From: Actinernus sp. WN-2022
Lineage: Eukaryota; Cnidaria; Anthozoa; Actiniaria; Actinernidae
Direction of reading: 5' to 3'
NCBI GenBank assembly: GCA_030867875.1
Contig: JAOWCC010000577.1
Location: forward strand, 144,452,344 to 144,516,343
DNA: 64,000 nucleotides
Shown here: positions 41,401 to 50,400 of the stretch, one piece after another
How the letters are laid out: every line of letters begins with the position of its first letter
Position numbering within the stretch: the first letter of the stretch is position 1
Translations under genes and position numbers: made by a program
The notes under the pieces: generated by a model
Seen by the model: the letters and a program-made list of their open reading frames with translations, nothing else
Databases searched by the model: none
Told to the model about the DNA's origin: nothing

Positions 41401-44400
41401 ATCGAAAAACAATTTGAACTGGTAATAATATATGAACTCTACTTTATGAATATGCAAAAACATTGATATGTCAAAATTTGATCGTAGGGGCACTTTAAAT
41501 TGTTTTAAAAATACGGTCGGATATATATCCCGGCCGGTATACCGCGTACCAGGATTGCATGCAAAATACGGAACATTTCAAGTCGGGACGTAGCATTGGG
41601 TAAACAAATCAGGAGATGAAGTACATAGATAAGTACGAATTAGCGGAGTCACGATGTATACGAACCTCAGTGCTTGCATGTAGGCAGGCGATAAAAATGC
41701 GGCAACATAATGTCTTTTTTTGACATAGTAGCTAAAAAAAACTGAACCCTAACTGCCTAAAAAATAATGACTGCACCCAAATTATACTCTAATCCTGACC
41801 CTGATCTGCCGAAATCAGGTCAAAACTCTGACCCTACCTGCCCAAACTGAGCTCAAAACCCTGACCCACCCGGGCGGCACATACATAATACGTCACAAAC
41901 AGGAGTACCCCCCCCCCCCCCTCCCGGGTGTTTGCCCTCGCCTTTACTGGGCTAAAATATTTGTAGATTATTTCTTTATTAAAATCTCATTACCGGCTAT
42001 GGGCCTTTGCTCATAGCCATATATGCCAAACCTTGTGTGGTTGTCTTTGCATTGCCCAGAAAACAGAGCTCAGTCAATGCAGCAATCAGGGGGTATAATC
42101 TATAGCTATTTCATGAAGAGGGAAGACATAAATTAAACGTTTTATCTGCATGATCAATTCAGATGTCTCTGAATCAGAGGAGATTTAGGCTTTTCAGATT
42201 AGAGAAATCGTTAATTCCACGTTAAATTGTCGTAACGGTGTCGGCGTTGATAATTCCCGTGCAACTCTTAATTAACATGTAATAACCTAGTCAGGCATGT
42301 GATTTTCCTATAATATTTACTTAATGCTATGGGCTATAATATCACATGTTACAGTTTGGCCATTTACTGAAACGCCGGTGTTACAGTACCGCAGTAATCG
42401 CTCGACCATGAAAGTTAGTGCCTAGGTACTTAAACTTACTGAGGTATCAATAATTTAATATAAGGGGCACTACAGTTGTCTCTCGCAACATTTTCAGTCC
42501 TTAGTACGTTCGTACGAGGCACTAGTTGTCGCAAAAAAAATTTAGTCCTTAGTACGTTCGTACGAGGCACTAGTTCTCTCAAAACATTTTCATTCCTTAG
42601 TACGTTAGTACGTTCGTACGAGGCACTAGTTGTCGAAAAACATTTTCTGTCCTTAGTACGTTAGTACGTTAGTACGAGGCACTAGTTGTCGAAAAACATT
42701 TTCATTCCTTAGTACGTTAGTACGTTAGTACGAGGCACTAGTTGTCGAAAAACATTTTCATTCCTTAGTACCTTAGTACGTTAGTACGAGGCACTAGTTG
42801 TCGAAAAACATTTTCATTCCTTAGTACGTTAGTACGTTAGTACGAGGCACTAGTTGTCGAAAAACATTTTCTGTCCTTAGTACGTTAGTACGTTAGTACG
42901 AGGCACTAGTTGTCGAAAAAAAAATTCATTCCTTAGTACGTTAGTACGTTAGTACGAGGCACTAGTTGTCGAAAAACATTTTCTGTCCTTAGTACGTTAG
43001 TACGTTAGTACGAGGCACTAGTTGTCGAAAAACATTTTCTGTCCTTAGTACGTTAGTACGTTAGTACCAGGCACTAGTTGTCGAAAAACATTTTCATTCC
43101 TTAGTACGTTAGTACGTTAGTACGAGGCACTAGTTGTCGAAAAACATTTTCTGTCCTTAGTACGTTAGTACGAGGCACTAGTTGTCGAAAAACATTTTCT
43201 GTCCTTAGTACGTTAGTACGTTAGTACGAGGCACTAGTTGTCGAAAAACATTTTCATTCCTTAGTACGTTAGTACGAGGCACTAGTTGTCGAAAAAAAAT
43301 TTCTGTCCTTAGTACGTTAGTACGAGGCACTAGTTGTCGAAAAACATTTTCTGTCCTTAGTACGTTAGTACGTTAGTACGAGGCACTAGTTGTCGAAAAA
43401 CATTTTCATTCCTTAGTACGTTAGTACGAGGCACTAGTTGTCGAAAAAAAAATTCTGTCCTTAGTACGTTAGTACGAGGCACTAGTTGTCGAAAAACATT
43501 TTCTGTCCTTAGTACGTTAGTACGTTAGTACGAGGCACTAGTTGTCGAAAAACATTTTCATTCCTTAGTACGTTAGTACGTTAGTACGAGGCACTAGTTG
43601 TCGAAAAACATTTTCATTCCTTAGTACGTTAGTACGTTAGTACGAGGCACTAGTTGTCGAAAAAAAAATTCTGTCCTTAGTACGTTAGTACGTTAGTACG
43701 AGGCACTAGTTGTCGAAAAACATTTTCTGTCCTTAGTACGTTAGTACGTTAGTACGAGGCACTAGTTGTCGAAAAACATTTTCTGTCCTTAGTACGTTAG
43801 TACGAGGCACTAGTTGTCGAAAAACATTTTCATTCCTTAGTACGCTAGTACGTTAGTACGAGGCACTAGTTGTCGAAAAACATTTTCTGTCCTTAGTACG
43901 TTAGTACGAGGCACTAGTTGTCGAAAAACATTTTCTGTCCTTAGTACGTTAGTACGTTAGTACGAGGCACTAGTTGTCGAAAAACATTTTGTGTCCTTAG
44001 TACGTTAGTACGAGGCACTAGTTGTCGAAAAACATTTTCATTCCTTAGTACGTTAGTACGTTCGTACGAGGCATTAGTTGTCTCAAAACATTTTCAGTCT
44101 TTCTCGTACGAGGCAGTACGAGACCAATCATTTATAAACGAGTTTCAAAGAGGATAGAAAAGGGAACCGGAGTACATAAATATATCTTAGTACACTTAGT
44201 ACGCGTACTAAGCAAAAAAACAAGAAAAGTAGCTACTAGAACAGGCAGCATATGCTTTTACTCTAGTAATGACATTAAAGAACTGGAAACCACAATAAAC
44301 TATGATCTTAGCCAAGTTCAGGAATGGTTCCTATCAAATAAGCTATCTCTTAATGTATCTAAATCGAATCTAGTCAATTTTTATTCAAGACAAAAAAAAA

Positions 44401-47400
44401 GACATACCTCTCCAATCATAACAATAAATTCGAAAGTAATTAAGGAAAAAGCTAATACCAAATACTTAGGAATAATACTCGATAAAAATCTGAACTGGAA
44501 AGACCACATTGCCTCAATTAGGATTAAACTTGCTAAAATACTAGGTATATTATATAAAACAAAACACTATGCTCCTCCAGAAGTTAAAACAATTTTATTC
44601 TTCCTTGTTTACCCACATTTAAAGTGCCCCTCAACCCTTTTGCAATTTTTATATATATGAAACTTTGAAAGGTTTTGAGTACTTCTGCGAAGAAATTATT
44701 GGCTTACAGAGAATACACTATGTTCTATGCTTGTTTGAAATGGTGAAAATGTGACCTCTCCTGACCCATTACCGTGCAAGAAAAAGACTGGGTCGATTCC
44801 TTATCTTACGTCACCTCATTAATGCATTATTGTCCATGACGCCTTTCTATCACAACAGCATCGATATATAGAGAATATACACAGTCTGTGAGATTTTAGT
44901 AAAGAAAACAGCTATTTTAGACAAAATGCTAAATATTTATTCAAGTTATTGCAAAGTCGAATGAATTGGATGACGTAAGATAGGGAATCGACCCAGTCTT
45001 TTTCTTACAAGGTCATGGGTCAGGAGAGGTCACATTTTCACCATTTCAAACAAGCCTAGAAGATAGTGTATTCTCTGTAAGCCAATAATTTCTTCGCAGA
45101 AGTACTCAAGACCTTTCAAAGTTTCATATATATAAATATTGCAAAAGGGTTTAGGGGCACTTTAAACTATTCAATTTTACTCTGGTGTAATACATACTCC
45201 TCTACAATCGAACCCCTTCGAATTCTTCAAAGAAAGGCACTTTGCATAATTTCAAAAATGAAAATTACTATGCACATACCCCACCAATATTCTACAAATT
45301 AGGCACCCTGACTCTTGATGATTTACATAAATTACATTCAAGCCTATTCATGTATGACATATATCATAAAACTAGAAGTAATCATAGATTATGAAAGTGC
45401 ATTCGACATATCTTTTGAAAGAGAAAGGACTGTGGTAACAGTCTGAAAAGCTTCTGCAATGATGTGGACGGTGTACGTAATCCTGATCAAAAGTGCTTGT
45501 TTTTTAACTAATGTGAAAATTTTGATGTCTTGACTTATATGTTAATATACAAGGGGATGCATCTGGGTATAAAACTGTAATTATCTTTGTGTAACATTAT
45601 ATAAAACTGTAATTATCTTTGTGTAACATTAAATCATTGGATGCGATGTTTATGGGGCTATATGATTGTATACATGTGTGTTTTATATGGTTTAATGGCA
45701 TTGATTTGAGAATTAGTAGCACATTTTGCTGTGTGGTATACAGTGTAAAGCAATATTAAATTGAAGTTAGTGTAAAACACAAATCAACCCAGGCTATAGC
45801 TACATACATTTACATACATACATGAACTTTATTTGAGTGTCAATAGTATTTAGCTGTAAAGCTAATTGGGGATACTATATTACAGGATATATAAAGGGAT
45901 TCATAAAAAGTACGTATAAATAAATATTACTATTCAGATGTGTATAAACTGAATTCCAGTTCCTAGAACATAAACTATATATGCATGTGTATAAAGTACA
46001 GCCCATGCAGTTCCTTCGATTCAGATCATTCACATTATGTTTCCCGGGTATTTTTCAAGTGAGAACAAGGTTGGCTGTAAAATATTGAGCGCCATTGTTA
46101 GTTCCAGAATAATTTATGGTCAATATTGGTAGCCGGGTCCTGGCTTTGATCGCTTTAATCAGCCTTGTTTCAGGTCTGTTAGAAATTCAGTGTAGATTAA
46201 TTGAACACAGCAATGAAGTCAGTACTTTAAATTTCCCTCACCTTCTACTGTGTTGGTATTCCAGTTCCTTGGCATATCAAAGTGTCGGTATAGATTAACT
46301 CTCTGTCTGAATGTAGTGTTAATTTGAATCCATTAATTTGTATAACCAAGATGTACACAGTGTCGCAACTCACACAAGATACGGCGATTACGGGTATCTA
46401 GAAAACTCAGACCTTGTTTCTCTTCAGCCAGGTCATCTTACTGTTTGTAGTTTCGGTATCTGTATGTACAGCGAAAAGCAGAATCCATTACAGCGAGCAA
46501 GCCAACAGAATTCACTCGGTTGTTTACAAATTATGGTGAGTTGATTTGACTCGGTTCTCTGTTCAACTTCGCTGGTGTCGTCACCGCGCCGACAAAACAG
46601 ACCATGTTTGACTTAAACCACCACGATGCACACGTGTAGTATTTAAAAAACTTCTTGACAACTCACACTGAAATATTAATATCCATGTATTCAGCCTTCA
46701 GGTGTGATTTATAGCATCTTGACCATTTGCAGTTTTGGTATCGGCAAACCGAACAGCACAATTCAATGCAGTGAGCAAGCCAACACTCCAACACTGCAAC
46801 AGCATATTTTTTTCGATTGCACATTCACTCGGTCTCGGGTTCAGCATAAATAAATAATTATGGCCGAGTTGAATGTTCAAGGTCCTCCAGATGTACTACA
46901 CACTTTCCTCAGGCTTTGCTCAATTGTACTTGCGAACCTTTGAAACATCATTGCATTGGATTGTCGGAAAATAAGGCAAGTCATGCTGGCATTCACCAAA
47001 ATGGCCGCTCGCATCGTGTACGTGTAGTTACCAGTTTCCCGGCCGAGATAATTTATTCCGAAAGTGTGCCACGCCAGGACACCAAAAATCTCGATTTCTT
47101 TAGCCTGGGAAAGCACAGGTAACCCACACATGACCACAGGAAGCCCAACACAAGATTAGGATGCGTTCTCCTTCGTCGAACGCAACAATAAACAACACTT
47201 TCACTAAAATGTTTATTCCACTTTCAGACATTCATCAACATCAAACTCGCCAAACTAGTAAACAAACTTATTTTATTAACTTTGCCAGAACAAATCACAA
47301 ATTGAGCTTCATCACATACCATGGTCTCAAGATCTGGGAGAAATTCCTCTAGAACTAAGAGATCTAAAAAGAAAAATCTTTAAGAAGAGACTAAAGGCCA

Positions 47401-50400
47401 TATTTCTTGAAGGCTACCATAAGTATATCAATAAGTATTACAAAGATCCATAAAAAATATATTTAAAAAAAGAATACCTCAATCGTATGTTACTCTGTAA
47501 TATGTAATTAGTCTAACCTTATTTAACCTTATTTGATGTTATTATTTCCTGTTTCCTTTTGTCCGCCGAGTGTTCCGGACTTGACAGCCTACAGGGTTTT
47601 TTTCAGGTCCACCTCTCTTATCTTCCTTTATTTTAGATTAATATCATAAATTGTAAATAGACTACCATCTAAGAGTAAATAAATGTTGTTGTTGTTGTTG
47701 TTGTTATGTAGTATACAAGTTGTGAGCCAGAACCAAAATGAACTGACTCTGTCTCTTGACAGTTTACATACATGTAAGCCCTCTCGTCCACATATGAACT
47801 TATTTCTCTTTGCACTACCAATTCATTACATTCATTGTCCGTTACAAGATAAATACATTTCTCGAGTTCTCGTTCTACAATCTATCACAAACTACTGGAA
47901 AACACTTGTCCCAGGCCCCTTTGTTAGAATCCATGCTGGTAGATCACAGACTCACATACATTTAAAACTGTGAAGGAAACCTCACTTTTCCTTGCACTTA
48001 AATGAATGAGATTCCTTGAATATGTTGATGGTTACTGGGGGAATAAAAACAGTCTGAAAGAATTCTGAAATGATTTAAAGATAACAAGTTGAAAATGGAA
48101 AGAGGCTGGGACAAACTGACATTTACTGTATTTTAAAATGGCAGAGTTTACAAAAAGTTGCACAATGGCACAGCCTGACTCAATCTCTGTAATATAGGCA
48201 ATACAACTACATGTATGGTAATATAAAAGTATTCATGATCTATAGTAATACTTAACACTTATTATCAGTGTGATTTCTATGTGGCATACAAAATAATGTA
48301 CATGTACTTACACTCTAGCTACTCTAACAACGCCTTTTAGAATCTCCTCCAGTTTCCTTAAAAGAATGAAAGGAAGGTTATTTGTTTATTCAAGAGACAG
48401 AATTCCCAAACCATTAAAAAGTAAGGTTTTGGAATGATCTGGTGGTAATTTCTTTTTAATTTAGCAGAAGTTTTTTTTTTAAATACATGTACATGTATGT
48501 GTGCATGATTGAAATCCCATGGCTTCTTGAACGGCCATGATAGAAACAAAAAAAAAATACAGTTTCTGTCAGTGGTAATAATTTTGCCTTCCTATCTAAA
48601 AATGTCCCACATGTCTTCTCCATGTATAACCCTTCATTGATCACATTATTATTTACATTCACTGGGTTCACCGAGTATACACTGTACTTCAATCTGTGTT
48701 CGCTGCATTTGCTTGAAGTGAATGAAGCAAATCCAAGGGAAACATTTGGCATTTGCTTCTGAGCAAATCCAGCAAACATTTCACTTGAGGTTAGTTCTGA
48801 TGAGCACTCCTCCCACCCCTCCCCTCCCCCCCCCCCCCCCCCCCCCCCCACATGACCAGAGGGATGCACATACCTTTACATTATTGTTTGTCTACATGTA
48901 TATCCTTATGCACCAGTCAATTCCAGTGGTGCCCATCCCCCCCAAGGACATGGTGAGGCATTAACTAATACTTGATACTTGTTCTACATGTAGTTCATTT
49001 GTAGAATTCAAAATGAATTCTGGGGGAAAAGCATCTGTCAAGTTGTTGAAAATAAATATATAATTATATGTTGTACGTTGTTTTTCATTTCAGGTTATGT
49101 AGGTTATTTTCAAACAACCTAGTAGGCCAATTTTATTATAAAAAATGCCATTATGGTGCATTATGGCTAGAGTACAATACTTACACAGTGTGTTTCTTGA
49201 GTCCAACTGATTCAAGTTTAGAATAAAATGCAAATTCTACAGTAGCATAGATAGGTCGCCATTCAAGGACAAGCTCATCTTGAGAAATCAACTCTCGCTT
49301 CCTGAAAGGTGCACAGAAACCAGTTAATGTTTTTCAGCTAACGACTGCATGTAAGGTTATACTAGCATTCTATGTGTAGAGTATATAATGCACAAAATGT
49401 TTTATATGCATCACATTTTAGCATTGCACACAAAAATGGGCACAAATTAATGTCTTCAAATAATTTCTGATCTTCAACTTAGTGAGCCTTTTATACCCTG
49501 GTACACATAATGAGAGAAAGGGTCTGCTTTTCTGAGTAAATAAACTTTGTAATTGTAGAGTTGTTACAAAATCCTGTAAAGTGTGTTTGCATGCAATCGC
49601 GAGAGTGCTTGCCAAAAATTTCAAACCTGAAGGTCATCAAGTCCATTGTGAAGTTAGAAAAATCTTTTAAATACGTACTTTGCCATACTTCGCTTTAGGA
49701 AATAACTGTTGGCCGATTCTGAAACCTATTACATATACATGATTTAAAATGTTCTAGTGGCAATTTGGATGTGAACTGCGGCTTCAAACCACTGAAATAA
49801 ACTAGAGAACTGTTAGTCTTTGTTACCCTTGCTTCAAACAACCCAGGTGGCACCACAGGGAACCATTGATGGCATCTGACAGTGGATGCAAAATTATTAT
49901 GAGGGACTATATGTATAGCAAGATTGTAGCAATGCATTAATCCATCTAGACCATACACAAATAAGCATGACATACTTGAGAAGCTGTGTGAGGACATGTC
50001 CAAATCCAACAACATATTGAGGATCCAGCTCTGGAATGGTTGTAAGCTCATAAAACAACTTAATGAATTGGATGTGATCTTCCTTGGAAAATTTCCTTCC
50101 ATATAGCTTGAGGTAGCTGCAGTAAAAAACAAGATTCAAGTTATATTTAATGATTATTTTCGTTAAATTATAAAAGCATGAGTTTCAAATGTGATACTAA
50201 GTCATGTACGTATATTAATATGGGCACATCATTGAAGCGAAAAGGAGCCTTATGACATCATTTTGAGAAAAATACGCAAAAAGCAAATCAGTTTGAATTT
50301 AGTAGAGGAAGTGCCAACGAATCAGTAGAATCAAAATTACTTCCACAAAATTAATTATTTGTTTGAATTGGATAAAAATGAAAGAAAATTGGAAGAGTAA

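Larger units (their letters stand above)
32646..44254. mobile_element. Foldback-like element with inverted satellite arms (11.6 kb)
   Basis: The element sits in a LINE RT frame and is flanked by an exact 8 bp duplication CTTTTACT (32638-32645 and 44255-44262). The outer ends are related in inverted orientation: TGCCT at the same offset (8), then a T-rich run, then CTTAGTACG; and further in, CTGAAAATGTTTTGAGA before the first tandem units. The arms are long tandem arrays in opposite orientation (32788-36275 and 42476-44100). The 6.2 kb between them contains other transposon fragments and no recognised transposase. The architecture resembles Drosophila FB and sea urchin TU foldback elements. 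Confidence 0.88.
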
